From the NCBI GenBank assembly GCA_026874595.1, contig CM049321.1, positions 10,899,979 to 10,963,978 of the forward strand: DNA of 64,000 bases. Reading direction: 5' to 3'. A program made the position numbers and the translations under genes. The DNA comes from Sipunculus nudus (taxonomy: Eukaryota; Annelida; Sipuncula; Golfingiida; Sipunculidae). Positions within the stretch are counted from its first letter, which is position 1, and each line of letters opens with the position of its first letter. Shown here piece by piece: positions 24,561 to 34,884 of this stretch. The notes under the pieces are model-generated. The model worked only from the letters and a program-made list of their open reading frames with translations, ran no database searches and was not told the origin of the DNA.

Positions 24561-24873
24561 ATGGGGGTAGTTGTCTGGGGGGTAGTTGTCCGGGGGGTAA
24601 TTGTACCGGGGGATAATTGTCTGGGGGAGGGGAGGGGTAGTTGTATGGGGGGTAGTTGTCCAAAGGGGGTGTTCAAGGGGGTAATTGTCCGGGGGTAATT
24701 GTACCGGGGGGGGGGTAATTGTCCGGGGGGTAGTTGTCTGGGGGTAGTTGTCCGGGGGGGTAATTGTCCTGGGGGTAATTGTCCAGGGGTTATTGTCTGG
24801 AGGGTAATTGTCCAAGGGGGTAATTGTCAAGGGGTAATTGTCCGGGGGGTAATTGTCCGGGGGATAGTTGTCC
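24561..24873 (+). repeat. G-rich 15-bp minisatellite (about 20 units)
   Basis: Units of GGGGGGTAATTGTCC / GGGGGGTAGTTGTCC vary from 13 to 17 bases, mainly in the length of the G run. Every unit carries a run of 4-10 G on the plus strand, so any four neighbouring units satisfy the G-quadruplex pattern. Because 15 is divisible by 3, the minus strand shows a spurious DNYPP peptide repeat. It lies about 220 bp upstream of the TATA box of the gene at 25158. Confidence 0.9.
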
Positions 24874-25096
24874 TGTTGCCATGCAAGGCGTACTCTCATC
24901 CAAGTTAGACAATAATCATAGATGATTAATTAGCCTGCACCTAAAGGAAATGTGAACTCGTGTGCATTCAAGCATTTAATACAAAACGCATTCAGCCTTG
25001 ACAGGACTCTTTATTAGTAGAAAAAAAATTATATATGGACTCATTTTCTTCCTGACTGTGCTATTTTATATGACGACAGACCCTTTACAAAAAATG

Positions 25097-25104
25097 TATA
25101 AATA
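25097..25104 (+). promoter_or_regulatory. TATA box
   Basis: TATAAATA lies 54 bases before the ATG at 25158. This fits a start site near 25127-25135 and a short leader for an intronless gene. Confidence 0.5.
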
Positions 25105-25157
25105 TCCGAGTTTAGGCTTTATGCTGTGTGTCCACCACGTTTGTTATAAGTTATACA

Positions 25158-25784
25158 ATGGCAGATGCTGCACAACATACGCTTGCTCAGCGTATGAACT
25201 TTGCTCATTACGAATTGAAGAAAGCATACCATGTTCCGTGGATTTTATCATGATAACGACGAGCTCGACGAATTTACATTTCTAGTAGTTCACGAAGGTA
25301 GATACGAAGTACAGCCTGACAGTCATGAACAATTATGTATAGATGAGGCCATACGGTCACTGAAAGAAGCACACAGCCATGCGAAAACAGCGTACACTGT
25401 TCTCTTTTTATTAAAGAAAGAACCGTTCCATGTGTATCAGTCTGGAGATACGCATGATTTTATGATGAAGGCGTACGCCCAGCTGCCTGATGAAAAACAG
25501 AAAGCATTACGTCACTTCAGACAGGTACAGCAAGCGTGTGAGGCTGTCCAGGAAAGCATTTTACGTGAAGTACGATGGTCACAGGAGGAACACTCGCTGG
25601 TTGGTGAACTAATTGATGTCGTACTCGACTTGTGTGGGGAGTTAGAAAATAGACCGTTATGTAGAATCATGCATGCCCCCGGGACTTATGAGACCCCCAC
25701 GAGCTAATTAAGTTTGAAATCGACACAATTCTGAAGGACGTCAATGACATTTGTTTGATGTCATACATCCCTAACAAAGATTGA
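25158..25784 (+). pseudogene. Intronless helical protein of unknown family, two compensating frameshifts
   Basis: The ATG at 25158 opens a frame (start MADAAQHTLAQRMNF) that stops at 25253. From about 25216 the reading continues naturally in the next frame, which is open to 25707 (158 codons from its internal ATG at 25231). After the CCCCC run at 25694-25698 the sequence again makes sense in the first frame (PHELIKFEIDTILK...) up to TGA 25782-25784. First and last parts are in the same phase, so one extra base near 25216-25231 and one missing base in the C run cancel. The protein would be about 208 residues, soluble and mostly alpha-helical (DEAIRSLKEAHSHAKTAY, LPDEKQKALRHFRQV). The composition is richer in GC than the flanks, with a TATA box upstream and no intron. 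I do not recognise the family. Either a real pseudogene or two assembly indels explains the breaks. Confidence 0.65.
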
Positions 25785-26478
25785 GATTTGGATTGTACTA
25801 TACCAGTGTTTAATGCGACACAACCACCAAAGTACCTACCACTCTTAGTTACTGTTTGTACTCATAAGATGGACCTCTGATATGAACTCATAGTTTGGAT
25901 GTTGTTTATCCTTCACACTCTACAAGGGATATGAACATATAGTCTGTACATGTTTGATATGATTAACAAGACAGTGAGTATAATATACGATACGTTTTGT
26001 TTTTATTTAAATCAGAGTAACGTGTAGGCGTGTGGGTGAAAATAATGATTTTCATGGAGGTATATGAACGGTATCTTCATGCATTCCTGACCATTCTGAA
26101 TGCAAAGCGTGGCGACAACTGAACCTGAATGCGCCTACATGAAGGTCTTACAATAAGAGTGGCACTCTTGATACTAGTCTGTATATGAGCAACATATTTA
26201 CGGTAGAGTAAACATAATCACACTCAAAAGTGAACACTGAAATTCTAAGTCACAGCTAATATACAAGCTGTATAGGAGTGTGCAACTGAATAAGATAACT
26301 TGCAATTGAATAATGGGTTCCTCAAGAGGTGTATAAGGAAGGCCCTGAAAATTTCTGTGGTTGTGGATTATTCAAGTGATCTTATTATTGACCTTAGACT
26401 TAACTGTGAAGCATCACTACCGTTAACAAGAACGTACTCTACCTGTTACCGACCCTTGGCCCTCCTCTTTACCCTGAT

Positions 26479-26480
<2 letters not shown>
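25785..26480. other. 3' flank of the helical gene, no further gene seen
   Basis: No AATAAA appears close to the stop. The sequence is unique-looking and AT-rich. Confidence 0.4.

Positions 26481-26519
<39 letters not shown>
26481..26519 (+). repeat. (GA)n microsatellite
   Basis: A pure AG tract of about 38 bases. Confidence 0.95.
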
Positions 26520-26522
<3 letters not shown>

Positions 26523-27398
26523 ATCATTAAAACAAAGTACGTATTAGCTGGCAGCTTTGTTTTAAATAGCTGGACAACATGTACTAAGAATCAGGAGTGA
26601 ACAAATTGACTTTGTACAATGGGTCAAACCCTCTCACGTTAAGGCAACAAAGACATTATCAAATCAAATTAGTTCATGAGTAAAAGAAATATGTAAATTA
26701 GCTTTAAAATAGAAAACAAAACAGAGTACGGTGAAATTAGTGAAATAATACGGAACTGTTGAAGACCACTACCTGTAATATCATCTGCTCATTACTTATG
26801 CAAATAAGCTAATTGATGCTAATAATAAGCTAATATTCATTAAACAATAGATCATTTACCAATTACCTTTGTACACAGACCTTAAATCCATTACATATGT
26901 TTCTTAATGACATGCAATTAAACAATCGATACCGCTATTCCGATTGGAAATATGCATGCAAATGTTTATTCATATGATTTTTTTTTAAATAAATGACACA
27001 AAACTGTAAATACACTTTAATATTAAAAACAATTAATACATAATTAAAATTAATGAGATTTTTTAATAAGTAAATTATTAAGCCCACTTTTGAAGTTTTA
27101 ATGTGAATACCACGGCCATTAATCTCAATAGTCTGTCTAATGTGAATAATGTTTATGCATTTTATCAATAAAATATAACAAATTTTATATCGACATACGT
27201 TAAACCTAATCAAATTTGATTATTTAGTATCCGAGATACTTTACTCTTTATATAAAAAGCTAATGTATTATTAGATTTAATTAATATATATTTAAAAAAA
27301 TAATGACATTTCCTACGACAAATTGCTCCAAGTATGTTCACTGATATTCTTATAGTCCAAGGGCCGCCTATCAGCGCCCGTCTAGTACCAATCTCGGC
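26520..27398. other. AT-rich intergenic sequence
   Basis: Strongly AT-rich from about 26900 to 27310; no gene or repeat family was recognised. Confidence 0.4.
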
Positions 27399-27590
27399 CT
27401 AGTCACTGGGTCATTACATGCGACATTTTGAAGGGCTCCAGTGCGTGGGGGATGTATCACTAGAAGTTATGTAGTACCTTGAAATGTCGAAATGTCTAGT
27501 CACTGGGACATTTTCTGCGACATCTCTAGAGGCTGCATGTACGGTAAGGAGTATGAGCCCGCATATAGCGCCCCCTGTCGGCAACCGTTT
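27399..27590 (+). repeat. 97-bp imperfect tandem duplication
   Basis: CTAGTCACTGGGTCATTACA (27399) recurs as CTAGTCACTGGGACATTTTC (27496), both followed within 10 bases by TGCGACAT. The second copy is followed by GCGCCCCCTGTCGG (27568-27581), a CTCF-like core on the minus strand. Confidence 0.7.
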
Positions 27591-28284
27591 CGTGCTGTTA
27601 CACTGCACATGTGTGGTGATGAGTGCTGAGATCGTCAGAGTGTTGGGGACATGTAGTAAGCCCTCGACTTCTTTAGGTCTGAAAATTTCTTTTCTACACT
27701 ATATGTGTAGATGATGCACATTGCTTAAATTTTTTTAGAAACATCTTATTGCATGACGGGGCGATTTTTTGGGACGAGCCTCCTCTCCCCCCTCCCAACC
27801 AATGACCTTTTAAGACAATTTTTATGCATGACAACCGTTGACCCCTCCCCGCAAAAAAAAAAAACCTGGATCCGCGTCTGCCCACCCGAATGCAAACCCA
27901 TCGATTTCAATTTTTTATTTCTGCCATTTTCTGTTTCCGCCATTTTCTTTTATTGATTATTCTCCTTTCGTATCTAGGTGAGGCCTACAGGGGTGGACGA
28001 GTTTATTGTTATATCTATAACTGCGTTAAATTGTTTCATGGTTCGATTTCGTACCCCCAACAAAAATAAAACCAAGAGTGCAAAACAATCTAATATTTAT
28101 TAATTTTTTGTTTGCTTCTTTTTTTTTGCGCTAGATCTCCAATGTTGCTCATTTTAAAAGCTGACTCTTTGCCAAAATATTATTTCTGGATTACAGCTTC
28201 GCACCTAATAAGTACGATTGGCCTTGACCTTATTTATTGTACCGTACACCCCATTACAGTTTCTGCATTATCGCCCACCTGTGT

Positions 28285-28309
28285 CCCCCCCCCCCCCCCC
28301 CCCCCCCCC
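28285..28309 (+). repeat. Poly-C run (about 25 bases)
   Basis: An uninterrupted C tract in an otherwise unassigned stretch (27591-28848). Bases 27840-27890 hold a short poly-A followed by CCTGGATCCGCGTCTG, a common repeat-derived word. Confidence 0.9.
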
Positions 28310-28848
28310 ATTTTCTTATGGCTGATTTTCAAAATCGGCAAAATATTAATTATCCCTCAATTGCATACATCTAATTTCAACACAGATACAATGACTGTTT
28401 AGTCCAACGTAATGCCTCAACAGAGAAGAAATCTTTAAAATCTGGCCTGGTAATGAGAGTTGTTTGTAGTGGCCCGTCCGATGCCGGTGGTTCTCTTTGA
28501 ATTATCCCGTTTCGTCCACCTGGGTCTAGAGACTACCTAGCGCCACCAAGTTGTGTCTTTTTTCTCTCATACAGATGTACCTATATACATTTGTATTCTG
28601 TGGAAACGAATAAAAAGCTAACACTAAATCAACCTAACGTAACTCCATAAGTTACCTAAGAAACCATTGATAATCTATATAATCAGCTACTACCACCTCG
28701 CGGCAAATTATAACACTACTTCATGGCTCTCTGACCGACCAGAACTGGCATTATCGTCTATCGGTACATGGAATCAAGTTTTTCTTACGCATTTTAGCAG
28801 CAACTATGAACACTGAGGCCTTGGCAGGTACTAATATTATAATTGTAA

Positions 28849-30589
28849 CTAGAATACGGGTAGTCGACAAGCGACTACGTGTATCCGCCAAAATCAGAGA
28901 AGGACGGGTGAAGTGAGGCATTGATTGAGTGGCAAGGGGATATAGAGTTACATGTGTTAAATATTAGAATGGATCTCTGCCACATAAACATGATAGTAGG
29001 TGGCGCCACCTGTTATTTGAACGAGAAACTATCCAATATATATACACATGCAAAATTTCATGTGGAAAAGTCAAACCACTGCAGAGATATGAGTGATTTT
29101 ATCCCACAGCAGACAAACAGATGAACGCTGTGCAAAAATGGCTGCAGGTGGCGCCACCATTTTTGTTCGTGTTATAAAGCTATCCAAGGGCTACATTTGT
29201 GTAAAAAAATTTTCCTGATTGGTTGAATGAGTCTGGAGATATAAGCATGGATGTCTACAGCGTGAACGTGAATGTAGGTGGCGCCACCTGTCATAAAATC
29301 AAGAAAGCTATGCGGGATGTATAAGCATGCTGAATTTCAGGTAATTGGGTCAAACCACTGCAGAGATATGAGTGATTTTAACCCAAGGCAGACAAACAGA
29401 TGGACGCTGTGCAAAAATGGCTGCAGGTGGCGCCACCATTTTTGTGTATGTTATAAAGCTTTCCAAGGGCTACATTTGTGTATTTTTTTTTTCCTGATTG
29501 GTCAAACGGTAAATATAAGCTTGGATGTCTGCAGCGTTAACGTGAATGTAGGTGGCGCCACCTGTCAGAAAATCAAGAAAGCTGTCTAGGATGTATACGC
29601 ATGCCGAATTTCAGGTGAATTTGTCAAACCATTGCAGAGATATGAGTGCTTTTAACCCCAGGCAGATTAACAAATGGACACTGTGCAAACATGGTTGCAG
29701 GTGGCGCCACCTTTTGTTGTGTATGTTATAAAACTATCCCAGGGCTACATTTGTGTAAAAAAATTTTTCCGGATCGGTCAAACGGTTCCCGAGATATATT
29801 GGTTTATGTGTGGAGCGTAAACGTGAATGTAGGTGGCGCCACCTGTCATAAAATCAAGATAGCTATCTAGGATGTATATGCATGCTGATTTTTAGGTGAA
29901 TTAGTCAAACCACTGCAGAGATATGAGTGATTTTAACCCCAGGCAGATGAACAAATGGACACTGTGCAAACAAGGTTGCAGGTGGCGCCACCTTTTGTTG
30001 TGTATGTAATAAAGCTATCCCAGGGCTACATTTGTGTAAAATGTTTTTCCGGATCGGTCAAACGGTTCCCGAGATATATGGGTTTTGTGTGGAGCGTTAA
30101 CGTGAATGTAGGTGGCGCCACCTGTCGTTAAATCGAGAAAGCTATCTAGGATGTGTATGCATGCTGAATTTTAGGTGAATTAGTCAAACCACTGCAGAGA
30201 TACGAGTGATTTTAACCCCAGGCAGATGAACAGATGGACACTGTGCAAACATGGTTGCAGGTGGCGCCATCTTTTGTTGTGTATGTTATAAAGCTATCCC
30301 AGGGCTACATTTGTGTAAAAAAATTTTACGGATCGGTCAAACGGTTCCCGAGATATATGGGTATATGTGTGGAAACAGACGCACAAACGGACGCTGGGCA
30401 GAGATGAAAGGTCAGAGGTCAAGGTTAATTGGTTAGGCACCAGTTCACATGTGACCCGATAATTTGTGTAAGTTTCGGAAAAATCTGTCTAGTAGTCTCA
30501 GAGGAGTTCTCCGGAAACGAACGCGGCGGCGGCGGCGGCGGAACCCGGTCAAAAACATAGTATCCGCAAAACTTCGTTTTGGCGGATAC
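28849..30589 (-). mobile_element. Family 1 Helitron-like element (copy b), best-preserved termini
   Basis: The 3' terminus on the minus strand is intact: CTAG (plus 28849-28852), an 8-base spacer, then a perfect 6-bp stem hairpin TAGTCG-ACAAG-CGACTA (28861-28877), then the subterminal repeat GTATCCGCCAAAA (28881-28893). The 5' foldback lies at 30560-30589. The core has ten palindromes starting near 28998, 29147, 29277, 29426, 29551, 29700, 29830, 29981, 30110 and 30260. A DR1 lies at 30409-30421 and a (GGC)n expansion at 30525-30540. It sits in one copy of a duplicated segment (compare 36083-36145) and is absent from the other. It is non-coding. Confidence 0.78.
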
Positions 30590-30984
30590 AAATATTACTC
30601 AATATTATTGAGTAGTGACAGCCTGGAAGGCTAGACATCCTTTAGATACAATCAGTTACTTACTGGTAAGTATTTTGTTGCAGCAGTAAACTGACCAAAA
30701 ATTTAATATTAAGGTTAATGATATCGTCAATAACCTCGTTTGTCTTCACCGTATCTGGCAACAGGTAACAAAGGAGATTTATTTAAGATTTCCTCCCTAA
30801 ATAATACGAGAGTACTTCGTCCGGAACACGTTGTTTATTTTATAAGCTGTCCCCCTGTTAATTCTCACCTGTTCCAGGGGCCCATCGGGCATCTGAATGC
30901 GGGTGAGTGTTCTTTTCTTGGTTGTTCACCAGCAAAAGACATTTAGATGACATATTGTTAAATAATGACATTTTCATTGCTAGA
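30590..30984 (+). other. Possible upstream exon of the methyltransferase gene, uncertain
   Basis: A short frame with ATG at 30740 ends near a donor-like GAATGCGG|GTGAGT (30902). It could be a 5' exon spliced toward 32416. Nothing confirms the join. Confidence 0.2.
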
Positions 30985-31960
30985 GTTTGGTCGGTATAGG
31001 TTTGTATGGACCAAAACAAATGCATTATGAATCAACACATTCAATATGATATACTCATTTAGCAACGTATAAACACTCATTGGAAAATAAATGGAACTAG
31101 GAAAGACAACCAGCCAAGTTTAAAGCTCGCAAACGATGATATTATCACCTTGATAAATCGTCAACGTGGAGATAACAAACATGACAGTGTTTGATGTATA
31201 TGCAGCAATCTTATCGAACAGCATTTTATTATACATATCGAAACATCTTTGCGTTTATTGATCTCAAACATACTAGGTGGCACACATATTTTTACGCACC
31301 TTCATATATGCAACGTGCGCATATATATGCCACGTAGGCTTTTAGGAAAGACACGTAAGTTCCCTCGAGGAAGGAATATTAGCCCTGACGAACCAAGTAA
31401 TCGTTACAAATTAAGGGCAGGAGAGGAATAATCGTAAGTACGTTACATGATTCTTGTTTCTCAAAACGTGTACACTGTGGTTGCCTTTTTGTTCGCGAGG
31501 GTTTTAATTCCCGAATGGCAAATATGAAACCCCCAGGAAAAATATGTCCCATTGACTGATATGAACAAGAGCACATGAGTACATGATGTATATGATTGTA
31601 TTATTGATTATAGCTTGCTGTACAATCCATGTGAAAAGTTTATATTCAAATAAGAGTCAATGGCTGGCTTCCCCTGTACCTTTGTCATGCACTAGTAATT
31701 GAATGTTACTGATCGGCTGGTTCTTCATTGCCTTTTAATACGCCCGTCTATGACGGGACGTATTATGGTATACGGACCCACGGCCCGTCCGTTAATTTTT
31801 AGTGTCGCCGCGATACTTACCGGGGCTTTGATAGATTTCATGAAACTCACTATAACCATTTATCAATATATTATCTCTCCCGAGTTTGGTTTATGGGCAA
31901 AACATACACATGATCATTAAGGTCAGAGGTCACTTGGCTACTACGCGGATGTCTCCGCGA
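30985..31960 (+). repeat. Segmental duplication, copy 1
   Basis: It matches 36140-37090 collinearly at an offset of about 5.15 kb. Shared landmarks include GGTATAGGTTTGTATGGACC, GCATATATATGCCACGTAGG, CGCCCGTCTATGA.GGGAC and AAGGTCAGAGGTCACTTGGC. Upstream homology resumes at 28720-28775 (against 36083-36140), showing that about 2.2 kb, including family 1 copy b, was inserted into this copy. The two copies flank the methyltransferase gene. Confidence 0.8.
31920..31932 (+). promoter_or_regulatory. DR1 nuclear-receptor-like site, 0.5 kb upstream of the methyltransferase ATG
   Basis: AGGTCAGAGGTCA is identical to the DR1 of family 1 elements and to 37056-37068 in the second duplicate. The element type is a known binding pattern for RXR/HNF4/COUP-type receptors; activity here is inference. 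Confidence 0.35.
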
Positions 31961-32254
31961 TAACCTACCAGGAAACTCAACAAAGTAATTATATTAATTA
32001 TAATATCTCGCCTAATTTTAATTTCCAGCAAAATCCAATACTTTTCTTTCATATCATTCTCGGCAATATGATGCGAACATTTTATATTTAGTAAGCACGA
32101 GATACTAAAGTGTGTGCAGGCAATACGTATAGTATGCACACAGGAATTACTGTGAGTTATCTCCAAGCAAGTGCAGATTGCCAGGATTTTTAAGTCTGGT
32201 GTTTGTTTTTTAGGTTGACATTTCATATATGTTCATTTTAAATATATATGTCTG

Positions 32255-32303
<49 letters not shown>
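32255..32303. repeat. (TA)n microsatellite
   Basis: A TA tract about 115 bases before the methyltransferase exon. Confidence 0.95.
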
Positions 32304-32307
<4 letters not shown>

Positions 32308-32430
32308 GCACCTTTTACTACAGAAAATAGCATCACAGACAGTAAGGCAGTTCTAATAATAGATACCATTTAACATTTACTAGTTTTACAAATATATTTC
32401 TTTTAATTTTTGTAGGTGATTGGAAAAAAG

Positions 32431-33450
32431 ATGTACAGGCAGACAAGTTTAATTGTTATGGTGTGTGTATTAATTGTCGTCATCGGTCTGTATATCGTCC
32501 CTGCGAGATGGGGTGCCACACAAAATAACACTAAATCTATTTTTCAATGGTCGATATTCAAGCAAAACAGCGTTCTAAAGAGCAGTCTCCTAACGTCAGA
32601 CGGAACGGTAAAACACTGCGTCACCCGTTATATGATTCGCTCCACACTTAACAAACCAACCAAGAATTATGACGGTATCCTGCACGTGGAGAGTAAAGAA
32701 ACGGCGGCCGAGCGAAAGCAATCTTTTGAAACCATTTACAAAAAGCGCACGTGGGGAGGCGTTCCTAATAACGCCGACCCAAGATTGAAAGACGTGTTAG
32801 GATCGGGTCCAAGCTCGACGCTGGATTACACCCAAGAAATAATGGGAGTTCTTCATACTGTAATAAATGAATTAAAGATGGTCTTGAATAAGCCAAAAAT
32901 ACGCCTGCTTGATATCCCATGCGGAGATTTCCAATGGATGTTCCGATTCTTGGTTCAAAGAAATGATATAGATTACACTGGCATGGATATTGTACCTCTG
33001 TTAATTGATAATCACAGGAAAGCCTTTAAGGACGTCCCTGATTGGACATTTATTCAGGGAGACATCGCGGAAGCCCAACCCCCGGGACAATATGATTTGC
33101 TAGTTTCGAGAATAGCATTAAACCACCTTCCTTATAAGGCGGTGCTTAAAGCTCTCACTAACCTTAGCAAAGCTGGTAAGTATCTCTTGTTAACAACAAA
33201 CGCAGGAGTTCAGAAAAATGTTGACTTGAACAGTGTACAATCCTTCAGATACAGACATCTCAATTTCGAAATACCACCAATATCTTTGGAGCCACCATTA
33301 TGTATGGCCCGTGACGGACCGCCGGGCCGCGCCAGAAATCATTCCATTGCACTTTGGAAACTTCCCCTCCACCAGGTGGCGCCATGCTCTACCCAACGGA
33401 TCAAAATTTCTCCATCAATAAGCGACCATGATTATTTTGTTTGTGGATAA
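32431..33450 (+). CDS. Type II membrane-anchored class I SAM methyltransferase-like protein
   Basis: Start is the first ATG (32431), 15 bases after an acceptor (TTTTTTGTAG|GTGATTGG); the protein is 339 residues. Residues about 3-23 (SLIVMVCVLIVVIGLYIV) form a signal anchor, so the catalytic part probably faces the Golgi/ER lumen. A Rossmann methyltransferase domain follows. Motif I is LLDIPCGDFQW (about 159-169), DYTGMDIV (182-189) is the strand-2 acidic loop, FIQGDI (207-212) is the adenine-contact region, YDLLVSRIALNHLPY (221-235) the motif IV region, and YLLLTT (251-256) a late strand. An FETIYKKRTWGG motif (99-110) and a C-terminal LWKLP are features I associate from memory with a metazoan family of uncharacterised methyltransferases. 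The catalytic residues look intact; the substrate is unknown. The tail after LPLHQ overlaps a GGTGGCGCC word shared with the repeats, so the last 20-odd residues may be lineage-specific. Confidence 0.8.
   Translation: MYRQTSLIVMVCVLIVVIGLYIVPARWGATQNNTKSIFQWSIFKQNSVLKSSLLTSDGTVKHCVTRYMIRSTLNKPTKNYDGILHVESKETAAERKQSFETIYKKRTWGGVPNNADPRLKDVLGSGPSSTLDYTQEIMGVLHTVINELKMVLNKPKIRLLDIPCGDFQWMFRFLVQRNDIDYTGMDIVPLLIDNHRKAFKDVPDWTFIQGDIAEAQPPGQYDLLVSRIALNHLPYKAVLKALTNLSKAGKYLLLTTNAGVQKNVDLNSVQSFRYRHLNFEIPPISLEPPLCMARDGPPGRARNHSIALWKLPLHQVAPCSTQRIKISPSISDHDYFVCG
33369..33382 (+). promoter_or_regulatory. CTCF-like motif inside the methyltransferase coding end
   Basis: CCACCAGGTGGCGC fits CCASYAGRKGGCRS at all 14 positions. 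A second near-match, ACACCAGGTGGCGT (12 of 14), lies at 33559-33572, past the poly(A) signal. Binding is not demonstrated. Confidence 0.35.
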
Positions 33451-33500
33451 GTCAATCCACGTTCCGCACATACAGGGACACATAGAGTAATCTAGAGAAA

Positions 33501-33506
33501 TAAATT
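33501..33506 (+). terminator. Poly(A) signal of the methyltransferase gene
   Basis: AATAAA lies 51 bases after the stop codon at 33450. Confidence 0.55.
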
Positions 33507-33572
33507 GAGCACTGATGTGGCAATATGCAGGACTGATTGATATTGATGCTGAAAGTGAACACCAGGTGGCGT

Positions 33573-34353
33573 TAGTGACTTTGTGGCACATGTTACTACA
33601 TTTTCTTGGCTTTTTTTATAAAAGTTCCAAGGGATGACCTTTAGTTTATAAGGGTCAAATAGGCGATGAACCCCTTCAAAGGATCTTTATCATGCGTGAG
33701 ATTGTAACATTACGTCAGCTTTCATAAGGTAGCAGGACTGGTCAAAATCCTATAAATTGGTGGGGTTTTTTTCAATAAAAGGTATACATTATATTGAATG
33801 CTGGGCGGATCTAATGCAGCTGAGCACATTTTGGGTCGCCGGTTGCATTTTGTGGAAAAGGGTGATTTCTATTCAGTAACACCAAGATGTGTTGACAGGG
33901 TGTTTGTAAACTAACTCCAGCCCTGCCACAGGCCTGTCAATCACTCTGCCCCCAGCCCTTACCTGGGTCATTCAGCCAATCGCGAGGTGCAAGTGTTTAA
34001 TAAATGCATGGGCCAAGTACCTCCGTTCACGAGGTGGCAAGAACTGACGGTCGACGTTTGATAGCCCAACCTAATTAGCAGAGCATACAACTGATAAGCG
34101 CTGGAGAGCAACCCTGACTCTAGCTAATTAATGTGCAAAAAAACCGTCCTTGTGAATGATCTGTTAGTGTCATTGGCCTTTCTGTCTTTTGTTGGGTATG
34201 TTTCGCCGAAACACAAATTTTCAGTTGACATCATGTTATTTCTGCTATATCCTGAGCCTATCGACAGATGCACGAAGTTACTTTATATTAAGCTGCTTCA
34301 TATCCCAACCATAACGTCTATGATATTCATACTGTCAACAAAGCAACAAATAA
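33573..34353. other. Intergenic between methyltransferase and candidate exon pair
   Basis: No convincing gene. The frame at 34131-34406 is AT-rich and hydrophobic, without family features; it overlaps the candidate exon in another frame. Confidence 0.35.
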
Positions 34354-34879
34354 ATATTACGCCAATACCAAACGAAACTACGATGGGCCGACGACGCAAA
34401 TCCTGAATGCAACTTGGAAAAACTGCAGCAGTTGAATGAAATCAAGAAGTCTCAGCGAGCCGGACCTTCTTCCGTGATCAAACTGATGGCCAGCGACGAT
34501 GAATCGTCAGATGACGGCATCTCTAAAATCTTCTGCCAACCACAACGTGGAGACCCACTGTCCGTCCGGTAAGTAATAGTATTGAAATATATAATGTTAC
34601 GCACTAAAAAGTGCATATAAACGGTTTATAAAACTAAACTGTATAAACAGTGAGGTTCAAAAATGTATTAACTATTAAATTAGTAATTATATATTCACGT
34701 TTATATATAATCATATATATAATTTATTAATAAATAAATAAAATATTATAATTTATTATTAAATGTTGGATCAGAATATACGCCATATCTAGTTTATTAT
34801 GCGTTTTTTTTTCAGGGGCCTACGCGGTCAACCTCCAGACCTTCTTGGACGCTGTTATTTTATTATTGATTCCATGTAA
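34354..34879 (+). CDS. Candidate 3'-terminal exon pair of an unrecognised gene
   Basis: A frame open after TAA 34351-34353 runs to a consensus donor (GTCCG|GTAAGT, exon end 34568). It reads as charged, low-complexity but protein-like sequence (NLEKLQQLNEIKKSQ, MASDDESSDDG) and is clearly GC-richer than its surroundings. The intron 34569-34815 ends in a T-tract and CAG. Joining at 34816 keeps phase and continues for 20 codons to TAA 34877-34879. AATAAA overlaps that stop, as in a compact terminal exon. The upstream boundary is unclear because no good acceptor is seen; an internal ATG at 34485 could be a start. The family is unknown. The consistent phase, splice sites and poly(A) signal are the support; chance is not excluded. 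Confidence 0.35.
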
Positions 34880-34884
34880 ATAAA
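34879..34884 (+). terminator. Poly(A) signal of the candidate exon pair
   Basis: AATAAA overlaps the TAA stop at 34877-34879. Confidence 0.35.

Noticed and set aside
24495-24899. Minus-strand frame encoding DNYPP repeats, reminiscent of adhesive-protein repeats
   Set aside because: It is the back-reading of the 15-bp G-rich minisatellite; the peptide period slips with G-run length, and there is no signal peptide.
28040-28060. GGTTCGATTTCG as a tRNA box B
   Set aside because: No matching box A or cloverleaf can be drawn around it.
28921-30436. Series of 60-100 codon frames sharing words such as GNRRTNGRWAE
   Set aside because: They recur wherever a family 1 unit occurs, end at different places and shift frame between units; they are by-products of the tandem repeat.
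34131-34406. 91-codon frame beginning with hydrophobic residues
   Set aside because: Its sequence looks like translated AT-rich DNA, and its end overlaps the better-supported exon in another frame.
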